Shown here: piece after piece, positions 46,324 to 54,992 of the stretch | How the letters are laid out: the number at the start of each line of letters is the position of its first letter | Position numbering within the stretch: position 1 is the first letter of the stretch | NCBI GenBank assembly: GCA_013214945.1 | Contig: JABSRT010000004.1 | Coordinates: forward strand, 124,001 to 188,000 | DNA length: 64,000 nucleotides | Source of the DNA: Gammaproteobacteria bacterium | GTDB lineage: Bacteria; Pseudomonadota; Gammaproteobacteria; Enterobacterales; Psychrobiaceae | Direction of reading: 5' to 3' | The notes under the pieces: model-generated | Told to the model about the DNA's origin: nothing | What the model saw: only the letters and a program-made list of their open reading frames with translations | Database searches by the model: none | Translations under genes and position numbers: made by a program

Positions 46324-47391
46324 ATGTTTATCAAACATGTTAAATGGCTGGCGCTTGGTGCGCTGGCCATTTTTTTATCTGGCTGTAATCCAAATACAGC
46401 GCCAAGTTCAAGCTCTGGTCTAGACTCAACAATGGTTAAGTTACAAGGCCGCACTATGGGCACAACTTATCACATTAGTTATCTGTCTAAGGCCGCAGCT
46501 AGCGAACAGACAGCAACAGATTATCAGCAAGCAATTGATAAGTTACTTGAGCAAGTCAACAATCAAATGTCGACTTACCGTGCTGATTCCGAGTTATCTC
46601 GATTTAACCAATCAACTTCAACTGAGCCCTTTGCAGTATCACCTGATACGGCACTGGTGGTCGCTGAGGCTATTCGTTTAAGTTATTTAACGGGTAAGCT
46701 GCTCGATGTTACCGTTGGCCCTTTGGTTAACTTGTGGGGCTTTGGTCCGCAAATGAAACCTGAAACTGTTCCTTCATCTGAGATGATAGCTGGCATTAAG
46801 CAACGTGTTGGTATCGACCATCTTAAGGTCGAAGGCACAGCCTTAATTAAGGATATACCGGGTTTATACGTTGATCTATCAACCATAGCCAAAGGTTTTG
46901 GGGTTGATAAAATAGCGCAGTTTCTCGAGGCTCAAGGCGTTACCAATTACTTAGTTGAAATTGGTGGTGAAATCAAAGCCAAAGGGCAGCCTAATTCACA
47001 GCGTGACTGGATTATTGCGATTGAAAAGCCGGTATCCGAGCAACGTGCGGTGCAGCAACTGATTTCGCCGCTAGATAATGGCTTGGCGACCTCTGGCGAT
47101 TATCGTAATTATTATGAGGAGAATGGCCGACGCTTTTCGCATATTATCGATCCCAATAGTGGTCAACCAATTAACCACAAGTTAGTCTCGGTAACTGTTA
47201 TTGCAGCCTCAAGTATGTTGGCGGATGGCTTGTCTACTTCGATAATGATCATGGGACCGCAAGCGGGATTGAGCTTTGCTCAAGATCAAAATTTGGCGGT
47301 TTTTATGATTATCAAAACGGACAACGGATTTAAGGAGGTGTATACTGACGCCTTTAAACCATTTCTTGTTTCAGCTGCGGCTAAACCATAG
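46324..47391 (+). CDS. apbE: FAD:protein FMN transferase (lipoprotein)
   Basis: A 355-residue ApbE-family lipoprotein (signal with lipobox LSGC, Cys21). It transfers FMN from FAD to the Thr of the SGAT motif in NqrB and NqrC, in the periplasm. Motifs: RTMGTTYHISY (about 43-53), TVGPLVNLWGFGP (about 137), the flavin-binding VEIGGEIKAKG (about 215) and HIIDPNSGQP (about 273). It is located directly after nqrF, as in many gammaproteobacteria, six bases past its stop. Confidence 0.94.
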   Translation: MFIKHVKWLALGALAIFLSGCNPNTAPSSSSGLDSTMVKLQGRTMGTTYHISYLSKAAASEQTATDYQQAIDKLLEQVNNQMSTYRADSELSRFNQSTSTEPFAVSPDTALVVAEAIRLSYLTGKLLDVTVGPLVNLWGFGPQMKPETVPSSEMIAGIKQRVGIDHLKVEGTALIKDIPGLYVDLSTIAKGFGVDKIAQFLEAQGVTNYLVEIGGEIKAKGQPNSQRDWIIAIEKPVSEQRAVQQLISPLDNGLATSGDYRNYYEENGRRFSHIIDPNSGQPINHKLVSVTVIAASSMLADGLSTSIMIMGPQAGLSFAQDQNLAVFMIIKTDNGFKEVYTDAFKPFLVSAAAKP

Positions 47392-47417
47392 CGGCTAAAA
47401 CCATAGGTAATTTCATT

Positions 47418-47627
47418 ATGATGACCTTTTTTATTACATTTGCGGCTTTTTTTATTGTTATCGTGGCAATGTCGGTCGGTTATATTTTTCAAAATAAAAC
47501 TATTGCGGGCAGTTGCGGTGGCTTAGGTGCCGTCGGTATCGAGAAAGCTTGTGATTGTGATAACCCATGTGACAAACGTCAAAAACGCATGGCAGCGGAA
47601 CAAATAAAAATTAGTTTGATTGAGTAA
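47418..47627 (+). CDS. nqrM: NqrM, Na+-NQR iron-sulphur maturation factor (DUF539)
   Basis: A 69-residue protein with one membrane helix (residues about 2-24) and a Cys-rich tail: GSCGGLGAVG, then ACDCDNPCDKRQ, giving the four conserved cysteines. NqrM is needed to deliver iron to the intramembrane cysteine centre of NqrD/NqrE. Last gene of the nqr operon, followed by a strong terminator. Confidence 0.92.
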   Translation: MMTFFITFAAFFIVIVAMSVGYIFQNKTIAGSCGGLGAVGIEKACDCDNPCDKRQKRMAAEQIKISLIE

Positions 47628-47649
47628 TCATCGCTAACTTAATTTAAGA

Positions 47650-47673
47650 AAGGTGCCAATGGCACCTTTTTTT
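47650..47673 (+). terminator. Rho-independent terminator of the nqr operon
   Basis: Stem AAGGTGCC / GGCACCTT with an AAT loop and a run of seven T, 22 bases past the nqrM stop. Confidence 0.9.
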
Positions 47674-47680
47674 ATGTTCA

Positions 47681-47760
47681 GGATGAACGGTATGTCGCGG
47701 TGCCATGGCAGGAAATTAGTTCCAGACATTTCCTAAGTACCGCCATCCATGGCGGCAATG
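47681..47760. repeat. REP-like cluster of palindromes
   Basis: Three nested or adjacent inverted repeats are packed into 80 bases: the perfect palindrome TGCCATGGCA (47701-47710), GGAAAT/ATTTCC (47711-47716 with 47728-47733), and the hairpin CCGCCAT-CC-ATGGCGG (47740-47755). There is no coding. The last hairpin shares the core CATCCATG with the hairpin in the element at 12520-12610, suggesting a dispersed repeat family. Confidence 0.5.
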
Positions 47761-47815
47761 GCAAAGAGCGACGATAGGCAGTAAAAATAAATTGCCGACA
47801 ATGAAGTAGCGATTA

Positions 47816-48079
47816 TTAAGAAGCTGTCACTGTTTTAGGTTGCTTGAGGTATTTATATAAACCAATGCAAGAGGCACCAATCCAAAATATTTCAATCACC
47901 ACACTGGCAAGATTAAAATTAAAGTAAAGGCTGACTAATAATAGGATAGCACCGCTTAAATTCATGATGTTGTAACCGAGATCGGTCGGGGCTAGTTTGC
48001 CTAGCTGCAACAAAAAGAAAGAACCCACTACTAGGGCGGTACCTGACATGCCAATGATGTCGATTATTATTTGTATCAT
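47816..48079 (-). CDS. Small membrane protein, CBU_0592-like family
   Basis: An 87-residue protein with three predicted membrane helices covering most of its length. The TALVVGSFFLLQLGKL and the NIMNLSGAILLLVSLYFNFN segment (outline) followed by VVIEIFWIGASCIGLYK are features of the CBU_0592 family of unknown function. Start ATG 48079 has GGAG seven bases upstream and is preferred to a TTG four codons earlier. Confidence 0.65.
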   Translation of the reverse strand: MIQIIIDIIGMSGTALVVGSFFLLQLGKLAPTDLGYNIMNLSGAILLLVSLYFNFNLASVVIEIFWIGASCIGLYKYLKQPKTVTAS

Positions 48080-48282
48080 TTGAAACTCCAAACTTATATC
48101 GCTCTGATTTGCTGGCCCTATCCTTGGGGTGAGCGATTCTCATTCCGTGAAACAGCTTGGTTACCTGTTGCTCGCTTTAAGCAAAAGGCCGGCTATTCTA
48201 TGTTTGGATTTGTAAATAAGCAAGCTTTACGCTGATTAAAAACCACTCTATTGTCAGTTGTTTGTTGGTTATCGTATATTGA

Positions 48283-49131
48283 TTATTTAATTACTCTTAT
48301 TCGCATGAAACTGGCAAACCTTGGCACATTATTTTTGGTTTTCCCATAATATTTATAGGTAATAATACTGCCAATTGGGGGGGGAACTGAACGTTGGCTA
48401 TCGCTAAAACCACTGCCAAGTTTAAAGGTTATTCCTTGCTCATTTTCAACCAATAAAGATCCTAACATATTGCGATATTTACCTTTGCCAGCAAAATGCG
48501 CTAAAACGGTCGCTTCTGCGTCGTCAAAGCGTTTAAGTTTCATTAAGTCGTTACTACGCTTGGCCTGATATAAGGATGTCGCGCGATGTAACATCAACCC
48601 TTCACCGCCTTGAACTATTACTTGGTCTAGCTGTTGCAATAGCTGCGATTCATTACTGAGCCGAATTTGTTTTATCATCATTAAATAGGGCGAGTCAGCT
48701 TGCTTAATAAGCTTATTAATTTTATTTAGTCGCTTGGAAAATATCGCAGACGATTGGGGCAAGTCAAACACCATAAACTTTACTTGCCGCCAGTTGGAAT
48801 TGTTGAGGCGACGCTGGCGTACAATGCCTGATACTTTCTCAAACTGTCGTCTGGCAATCCAAAGTTCACCATCGAGCGGTTGGTTTGGAAAGTTATTAAC
48901 AAACCAGCTCGGCGCAACAAAGACGTTACCCTGTCGTGATATCAGGCGATGACCGTCCCAGTAGGCACGAACACCATCGAGTTTTTCACTGATAAAATAA
49001 TCTTTTATCTCGATGTTGTTGCGATACTTTGTCGCCAATTGAATTTGTGGCGCAGCGACGTTAGTCAGTGATTGCGAATTGACCTGATGACTAACAAGGA
49101 TAATCCATAGACTTAAAATTAAGCATCGCAT
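48283..49131 (-). CDS. Periplasmic ATP-dependent DNA ligase (LigE type)
   Basis: A 282-residue minimal ATP-dependent DNA ligase with a Sec signal peptide (about residues 1-19, ending VNSQ). Motif I is SEKLDGVRA with the adenylated Lys50; motif III (LDGELWI), motif IV (GGEGLMLHR) and motif V (LMKLKRF) follow, then a short OB domain ending in RFASFMRIR. There is no DNA-binding extra domain. Signal-peptide ligases of this group (LigE) are found in bacteria that take up DNA and are thought to act outside the cytoplasm. Divergent from ctaA, 79 bases apart. Confidence 0.9.
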   Translation of the reverse strand: MRCLILSLWIILVSHQVNSQSLTNVAAPQIQLATKYRNNIEIKDYFISEKLDGVRAYWDGHRLISRQGNVFVAPSWFVNNFPNQPLDGELWIARRQFEKVSGIVRQRRLNNSNWRQVKFMVFDLPQSSAIFSKRLNKINKLIKQADSPYLMMIKQIRLSNESQLLQQLDQVIVQGGEGLMLHRATSLYQAKRSNDLMKLKRFDDAEATVLAHFAGKGKYRNMLGSLLVENEQGITFKLGSGFSDSQRSVPPPIGSIITYKYYGKTKNNVPRFASFMRIRVIK

Positions 49132-49210
49132 AATTGATCTCTTGTCTTGCTATTGGTTTATTTAGTTTGGTACGGTATTGATTAAATTACAATAATGATA
49201 AGGCAAAGAG

Positions 49211-50278
49211 ATGTTCCGCAGGCGTTTGTTGCTGATCAAAAGGCTGACTTTAATTGCTACGGTGTTTTCCTTGTTAGTGATTGCACTTGGGGCGTATACG
49301 CGACTAGTGCATGCCGGTTTAGGCTGTCCTGATTGGCCAACCTGTTATGGCCACTTGTGGGCGCCGCTGTCGAGTATTGAAATAGCCGATGCTAATAGTG
49401 CTTTTCCTGATAATCCGGTTAATCTTGATAAAACTTGGCCTGAGATGATTCATCGTTATCTTGCTACTGGCCTCGGATTCCTGTGTCTTGTTATCGCGTA
49501 CTTTGCATTTAAGCTCCGCAAGCTGCCAGAGCAATTAGTCGCTAATCGCTCGCTCCAAATTTTTCCCTATCGTCATTGCTTAGGTCTTTTATGCTTGGTG
49601 GTGTTGCAAGGAATGTTTGGGATGTGGACAGTGACGCTGAAATTGTGGCCTCAGGTGGTCACTTTGCATTTGTTGGGTGGTTTTACTACCTTTAGTTTAC
49701 TGTTATTACTGTACTTTCGTTTATCTGTGGTAAGTATTGTCTGTGGTCTAAGTATTCAAAGCGAGCAAGAAAAAACAAAAACAGCTCAAGCTTGGCTGCG
49801 TATTCTCGCGGGCGTAGTTTTAGTAATGGTGATAATTCAAGTGATGCTTGGCGGCTGGACTAGCTCAAATTATGCCGCGTTGGCATGTCCGCAATTAGCT
49901 TGGTGTTCGACCGTTCAACTTAGTGACCAAGACTTCTGGCGAGGGTTTAATTGGTTGCAGGAAATCGGTCCAAACTACCTAGGAGGCCAGCTTGATGGTG
50001 GGGCGCGAGTGGCGATTCATTTGGCTCATCGCTTAGGCGCGTTGCTGGTGATTGTTTTTGCATTGATCTTAATTGGTAGTTTGTATTACAAAGGGCTAAT
50101 CAAATTAGCGCTGATGTTAACGTTGATGGTCTTGGCACAAGTTAGCCTAGGACTGAGTAATGTTTATTTTAATTTACCATTACTTAATGCGGTGGCGCAT
50201 AACATTGGTGGTGCTTTATTGGTTGGCTTATTAGTGATAATTAATTTCGAATTAACCCCAAGTGCTGCTCCTAACTAA
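49211..50278 (+). CDS. ctaA: Heme A synthase (COX15/CtaA)
   Basis: A 355-residue membrane protein with about eight helices that oxidises heme O to heme A. The N-terminal GAYTRLVHAGLGCPDWP carries the first conserved His and Cys; other conserved His are in MIHRYLATG, TLHLLGG and IHLAHRLG, and the final AHNIGGALL. In many relatives ctaA lies directly before ctaB in the cox cluster; here it is 1.5 kb upstream of coxB, with the Yip1 gene in between on the other strand. Confidence 0.92.
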   Translation: MFRRRLLLIKRLTLIATVFSLLVIALGAYTRLVHAGLGCPDWPTCYGHLWAPLSSIEIADANSAFPDNPVNLDKTWPEMIHRYLATGLGFLCLVIAYFAFKLRKLPEQLVANRSLQIFPYRHCLGLLCLVVLQGMFGMWTVTLKLWPQVVTLHLLGGFTTFSLLLLLYFRLSVVSIVCGLSIQSEQEKTKTAQAWLRILAGVVLVMVIIQVMLGGWTSSNYAALACPQLAWCSTVQLSDQDFWRGFNWLQEIGPNYLGGQLDGGARVAIHLAHRLGALLVIVFALILIGSLYYKGLIKLALMLTLMVLAQVSLGLSNVYFNLPLLNAVAHNIGGALLVGLLVIINFELTPSAAPN

Positions 50279-50600
50279 TAGTGTCGGCTATGTTCACCTT
50301 AAAGGTAGCTAGCTTCACAATTCATTGAAAGTATTGGTATAAGCTTGAGCAGCATGTTAGTACATGGATGTAAGATATTAGGGCAATGAATATAGACCTT
50401 GGACGGGCGTAATTAGAGTAATGTAGGAGCAATTACCGGGGAGCTATTACCGAAGTAGCGATGGATTTACGGCGTATTGATGTTCAATTAGCAGCACTTA
50501 AGTACAGCAGAGCCAATAGTATCAGTTCTGACATTAAGTGCTGATATCTAACACCGAGCATCTAAATACTCTGACACAATACTCGGTGCTGTGGTGCAGG
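50279..50600. other. 322-bp gap between ctaA and the Yip1 gene
   Basis: No gene is seen. It contains a widely spaced 10-bp inverted repeat (CAGCACTTAA at 50492-50501, TTAAGTGCTG at 50534-50543) and a weak 7-bp stem CACCGAG/CTCGGTG (50552-50558 with 50582-50588). Neither has a T-run, so termination is not assured. Confidence 0.4.
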
Positions 50601-51200
50601 TTAATTTACAAAAGCAGGGCCAACGCCAGAGCTCCACATAAATACAGTTAAGCCTAACATGCTGACTAAAAACACCAGGCCAACTGTGACCAGCGAGCTG
50701 GCGTAAATAAAGCCGCGATCTTCGTCTATGCCCATCACAATCGGCACGCCAGTATATAACATATAAACGGCATAACTGAGCCCAATTAATCCAACACAAA
50801 CGACAAACCAAAGTTCAGGAATTAGAGCGGCAAACCCCACCATATACAGCGGCGTTGCAGTATAGGCTGACACTTCGATAGCTTGAACATGACTGGGGTC
50901 GGCGCCAAATTCATGGGCCATCCAATGTGCCATTAGGCCTAGTGCTATAACACCGCCGACTAGGCCGCAATACATCAGTATTGCCATCGCTAATGCACTG
51001 TCTGATGTCAGATAAATAGTGTCGCCAGCGCCAATGCTCCAGCCGATGTAAACTGAAGATATATAGCTGCAAACAGCCGGAATAAATGCAATAAACAAAG
51101 TATGAGTTAATGAATTAGAAAGAGATTCATGACGATCGGCAATTGCTTGCCATTCTTTTTTTGGATGGGTATATATTCCCCAGATATGCGATAAAACCAT
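50601..51200 (-). CDS. Yip1-domain membrane protein
   Basis: A 199-residue membrane protein with five predicted helices and a short cytoplasmic N-terminus (SHIWGIYTHPKKEWQ, typical of bacterial Yip1-family proteins with the conserved Trp). The SAYTATPLYMVG segment in the middle is also a family mark. The function is unknown. It sits on the opposite strand between ctaA and coxB. The ATG at 51200 follows AAAGGTGG. Confidence 0.8.
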   Translation of the reverse strand: MVLSHIWGIYTHPKKEWQAIADRHESLSNSLTHTLFIAFIPAVCSYISSVYIGWSIGAGDTIYLTSDSALAMAILMYCGLVGGVIALGLMAHWMAHEFGADPSHVQAIEVSAYTATPLYMVGFAALIPELWFVVCVGLIGLSYAVYMLYTGVPIVMGIDEDRGFIYASSLVTVGLVFLVSMLGLTVFMWSSGVGPAFVN

Positions 51201-51812
51201 AATGCCACCTTTATGTTAAACGAGTTAAATATCAGGCAATTTCTCAACCACTTGCAGCATAATTCTAGAACATAGTCTCTGTATCATCGGTTCTGAGCTA
51301 CAGACTCTGAGGAAGTGCATTGGAGTGTTACTTATTGGTATCAGTCGACACCCTTCTATATAATTTATCGTCTAATTTATGGCTTAAATCAAGTTTTGTT
51401 TTACTATTTTTAAGTGTTTATGCTCATTCTTGTGTGTTATTTGATCAATAAAGCTTTGTTATTAAGCTTGATGTTTTTTTGATTTAGGCTCTATACTGAG
51501 ATATGGCTTTAGGCGTATGGCTCGATATTTTTGACCGAGTCTAGTCGCTTTACGAATTAGCCAGCAGTTCAATCAAGTCCGTTTTTTTTTGCAGAACATG
51601 AGTTATTTTACTAATTTTATTACGTTTGTGATCTCTTGTGGTGAAGGAAATTGAGCAAGGAAGAATGCTTGATTGACTATTTTTAACTAGCCAACAGTAC
51701 CGCTGTGTTCTGTTTTTCAGTTATTGACACCTACGTCACGTATCCTAATCAATTAGTATCGCGGGCAACTCTTCTCTGCAATTGTGGCAACAATTAGCTT
51801 GAGGGGGTTTGT
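51201..51812. other. 612-bp upstream region of the cox operon
   Basis: AT-rich, with no ORF of merit. It must hold promoters for the Yip1 gene (minus) and coxB (plus). Just before coxB an AATTGT-GGCA-ACAATT inverted repeat (51780-51795) could be an operator or 5' UTR hairpin. A TTGACA at 51725-51730 could be a -35 element, but no matching -10 is convincing. Confidence 0.4.
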
Positions 51813-53372
51813 GTGCAAAAGAAACTATTATCTATTGCTGTATTAACAATGTCACTGCTAGCACCAGTGGTTTTTGGTCAGTCATCTTACAATATGACCG
51901 AAGGCGTCACTGAAATTAGCCGCAATGTTTATAGTCTTCACATGACTATTTTGTACATCTGTGCTGCGATTGGGGTGGTGGTGTTCGGGGTAATGTTTTA
52001 CGCCATTATCTACCACCGCAAGTCTAAAGGCGCTAAAGCGGCACAATTTCACGAAAGTACTAAAGTTGAATTACTTTGGACCATCATTCCTTTTTTTATT
52101 CTGATCGCGATGGCTGTTCCGGCCACATCAACCTTAATTGAGATGGAAGACGACTCCAATCCCGGCATCACGATTAAAATTACTGGCTCACAATGGAAGT
52201 GGCATTATCAGTATTTTGATCATGATTTTGGTTTTTTTAGTCTGTTATCGACCCCGAGTGACCAAATACATAACAAGGTGGCTAAAGGAGAGCATTATTT
52301 ACTTGAGGTTGATCGGCCCTTGGTCCTGCCAGTAAATCAAAAAATCAGCTTTTTAATGACTTCAGACGATGTGATTCATTCATGGTGGGTGCCTGCTTTT
52401 TCGGTTAAGCAAGACGCTAACCCCGGCTTTATCAATGGCGCCTGGACTAAAATTGACGAACCAGGAATTTACCGCGGTCAATGTGCTGAATTATGTGGCA
52501 AAGACCATGGTTTTATGCCGATTGTGGTAGAGGTTTTGTCCGAACCCGATTATCAAGCGTGGCTTAATAAGCAGTTGGCACAGGTAAAATCACAGCAACT
52601 AGCCGAACAGCAATCATTAACAGCGACAGTAGATCTTGAACAATCAATGATACTCGGAGAGCAGGTGTACAACAGCCGATGTGCTGCTTGTCACCAAGTG
52701 GGTGGCGAGGGGATCCCCGGCGCTTTCCCTGCGATTAAAGGCAGTAGCATTGCTTTAGGTGATGTCGATCAACACATTGCGATTGTCCGCGATGGTCAAA
52801 CTGGCACTGCGATGCAAGCTTTTGCCAAGCAACTTAGCTTGAAAGAACTGGCTGCAGTTATAACCTATGAGCGTAATGCATGGGGCAATAATACCGGGGA
52901 TGTAGTTCAGGCCAGTGATATCACTAGCAAATCAGTTACCACAATAGAGCCAAAAGTACTGGCGGTACCTGCGGAGAATATGCAGCACGAACATCATGCT
53001 GAACATAAGGCTGAAACAATCGAAACAGTCGTTGCTGAAAAAGTCAGTGCCGTAACAAGTGAGGAAAATGTCGACTTGGGAGAGTCTGTTTATTTAACGC
53101 GTTGCGCTGCTTGTCATCAAGTGGCAGGCACTGGTATGCCGGGAGCCTTTCCGGCGCTTAAAGGCAGTGCAGTGGTATTGGGCGATGTCAAAACTCACGT
53201 TGATATTGTCGCTAATGGCAAGTCAGGCACTGCGATGATGGGCTTTGCCAATCAGCTCACTCCAACAGAGCTAGCGGCAGTTATTACTTATGAGCGTAAT
53301 GCATGGGATAATAATACCGGTGATGTTGTGACAGTGACCGACCTTGAATTGACAGTTGAGGGAACTAAGTAA
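51813..53372 (+). CDS. coxB: Cytochrome c oxidase subunit II with two C-terminal cytochrome c domains
   Basis: A 519-residue fusion. There is a signal peptide, two membrane helices (about 42-66 and 88-108), and a cupredoxin domain with the CuA ligands His189, Cys224, Glu226, Cys228, His232 and Met235. Two class I cytochrome c domains follow, with CAACH at 290-294 and 431-435, about 60 percent identical by eye. They are joined by a linker with a His/Glu-rich part (EHHAEHKAET). Most caa3-type CoxB have one c domain; two suggest an electron-relay tail. GTG start after GAGGGGG; the stop overlaps coxA. Confidence 0.93.
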   Translation: MQKKLLSIAVLTMSLLAPVVFGQSSYNMTEGVTEISRNVYSLHMTILYICAAIGVVVFGVMFYAIIYHRKSKGAKAAQFHESTKVELLWTIIPFFILIAMAVPATSTLIEMEDDSNPGITIKITGSQWKWHYQYFDHDFGFFSLLSTPSDQIHNKVAKGEHYLLEVDRPLVLPVNQKISFLMTSDDVIHSWWVPAFSVKQDANPGFINGAWTKIDEPGIYRGQCAELCGKDHGFMPIVVEVLSEPDYQAWLNKQLAQVKSQQLAEQQSLTATVDLEQSMILGEQVYNSRCAACHQVGGEGIPGAFPAIKGSSIALGDVDQHIAIVRDGQTGTAMQAFAKQLSLKELAAVITYERNAWGNNTGDVVQASDITSKSVTTIEPKVLAVPAENMQHEHHAEHKAETIETVVAEKVSAVTSEENVDLGESVYLTRCAACHQVAGTGMPGAFPALKGSAVVLGDVKTHVDIVANGKSGTAMMGFANQLTPTELAAVITYERNAWDNNTGDVVTVTDLELTVEGTK

Positions 53373-54991
53373 TGGAAGATATTACATTGCAAGACAATAG
53401 TGAAGGCAATAGTGAACACAATAGCGATCAACATAGCTCAAGCCATCATCAACCAGCAAAAGGTATTATGCGCTGGATCCTGACCACTAATCACAAAGAT
53501 ATTGGCACGCTGTATTTATGTTTTAGTTTTTTAATGTTTTTGGTTGGCGGCGCTATGGCTATGGTGATTAGAGCCGAGCTCTATCAGCCTGGCTTACAAA
53601 TTGTTGAACCTAACTTTTTTAATCAAATGACCACTGTTCACGGTTTGATTATGGTGTTTGGTGCGGTGATGCCAGCCTTTACAGGTTTGGCTAACTGGTT
53701 AATCCCCATGATGATTGGCGCGCCTGACATGGCATTGCCAAGAATGAACAACTGGAGCTTCTGGATTTTACCGATGGCCTTTACGATCCTATTATCATCG
53801 TTATTTATGGAGGGCGGTGGTCCTAACTTTGGCTGGACTTTTTACGCGCCGCTGTCGACGACCTATTCACCCGACAGTACAGCACTGTTTGTTTTTGCTA
53901 TTCATATTATGGGTATATCTTCGATATTAGGCGCGATAAATGTCGTGGTCACTATCATTAATATGCGTGCACCGGGCATGACATATATGAAGATGCCACT
54001 ATTTGTTTGGACTTGGTTAATTACCGCCTTTTTATTAATTGCGGTAATGCCGGTGCTTGCGGCAACCGTAACAATGGTCTTAACCGATAAATATTTTGGT
54101 ACCAGCTTTTTCGCTGCCGCCGGTGGTGGTGATCCGGTATTATTTCAGCACATATTTTGGTTTTTTGGTCACCCCGAAGTTTATATTATGATTTTGCCTT
54201 CTTTTGGCATTATTTCAGCGATTATTCCGACATTTTCTCGCAAGAAACTCTTTGGTTATTCGTCAATGGTTTATGCAACTTCATCAATCGCTATTTTGTC
54301 ATTTACCGTTTGGGCGCATCACATGTTTACCACGGGCATGCCAGTCGCAGCCGAACTGTTTTTCATGTACTGCACCATGTTAATTTCAGTACCGACCGGG
54401 GTTAAGGTTTTTAATTGGGTCGCGACGATGTGGCGTGGTTCATTGACATTTGAGACCCCAATGCTATTCGCAATTGCGTTTATTGTGTTATTTACCATTG
54501 GGGGTTTCTCCGGGCTGATGCTGGCGATTACACCTGCTGATTTTCAATACCATGATACTTATTTTGTGGTCGCTCATTTTCATTATGTGTTAGTGACGGG
54601 CGCTATATTTTCAATCATGGCGGCGGCTTATTATTGGCTGCCCAAATGGACCGGTCATATGTATGACGAACGCTTGGGAAAGATTCATTTTTGGTGTTCA
54701 TTAATCTCGGTGAATGTGTTGTTTTTCCCAATGCATTTTCTAGGACTTGCAGGCATGCCGCGCCGGGTTCCCGATTACGCATTACAGTTTGCCGATTTTA
54801 ATCAACTGGTTAGCCTAGGAGGTTTTGCCTTTGGATTATCACAATTAATCTTCCTTGCAGTATTAGTTAAATGTGTTCGCGGTGGTGAAAAAGCGCCAGC
54901 GAAACCATGGGAAGGCGCAGAAGGTTTAGAGTGGGACATGCCATCACCAGCGCCGTACCATAGCCATACTACGCCACCGGAAATTAAGTAA
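53372..54991 (+). CDS. coxA: Cytochrome c oxidase subunit I
   Basis: A 539-residue 12-helix catalytic subunit. Heme a ligand His is in TTVHGLIM, CuB ligands in FGHPEVYI (His and the cross-linked Tyr) and WAHHMFTTG (two His), and the heme a3/a ligands in VVAHFHYVL. It is an A-type heme-copper oxidase. About 30 hydrophilic, His-rich residues precede the first helix. The ATG shares a base with the coxB stop (TAATG). Confidence 0.95.
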   Translation: MEDITLQDNSEGNSEHNSDQHSSSHHQPAKGIMRWILTTNHKDIGTLYLCFSFLMFLVGGAMAMVIRAELYQPGLQIVEPNFFNQMTTVHGLIMVFGAVMPAFTGLANWLIPMMIGAPDMALPRMNNWSFWILPMAFTILLSSLFMEGGGPNFGWTFYAPLSTTYSPDSTALFVFAIHIMGISSILGAINVVVTIINMRAPGMTYMKMPLFVWTWLITAFLLIAVMPVLAATVTMVLTDKYFGTSFFAAAGGGDPVLFQHIFWFFGHPEVYIMILPSFGIISAIIPTFSRKKLFGYSSMVYATSSIAILSFTVWAHHMFTTGMPVAAELFFMYCTMLISVPTGVKVFNWVATMWRGSLTFETPMLFAIAFIVLFTIGGFSGLMLAITPADFQYHDTYFVVAHFHYVLVTGAIFSIMAAAYYWLPKWTGHMYDERLGKIHFWCSLISVNVLFFPMHFLGLAGMPRRVPDYALQFADFNQLVSLGGFAFGLSQLIFLAVLVKCVRGGEKAPAKPWEGAEGLEWDMPSPAPYHSHTTPPEIK

Positions 54992-54992
54992 G

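Noticed and set aside
50534-50811. Minus-strand ORF of 87 codons over the Yip1 gene end
   Set aside because: It is a frame shadow of the Yip1 gene with no ribosome binding site; the Yip1 frame has the membrane-protein pattern.
51420-51460. TTTGATCAATAAA as an FNR box upstream of the cox operon
   Set aside because: The half-sites are not spaced as TTGAT-N4-ATCAA; it is just a TGATCA palindrome.
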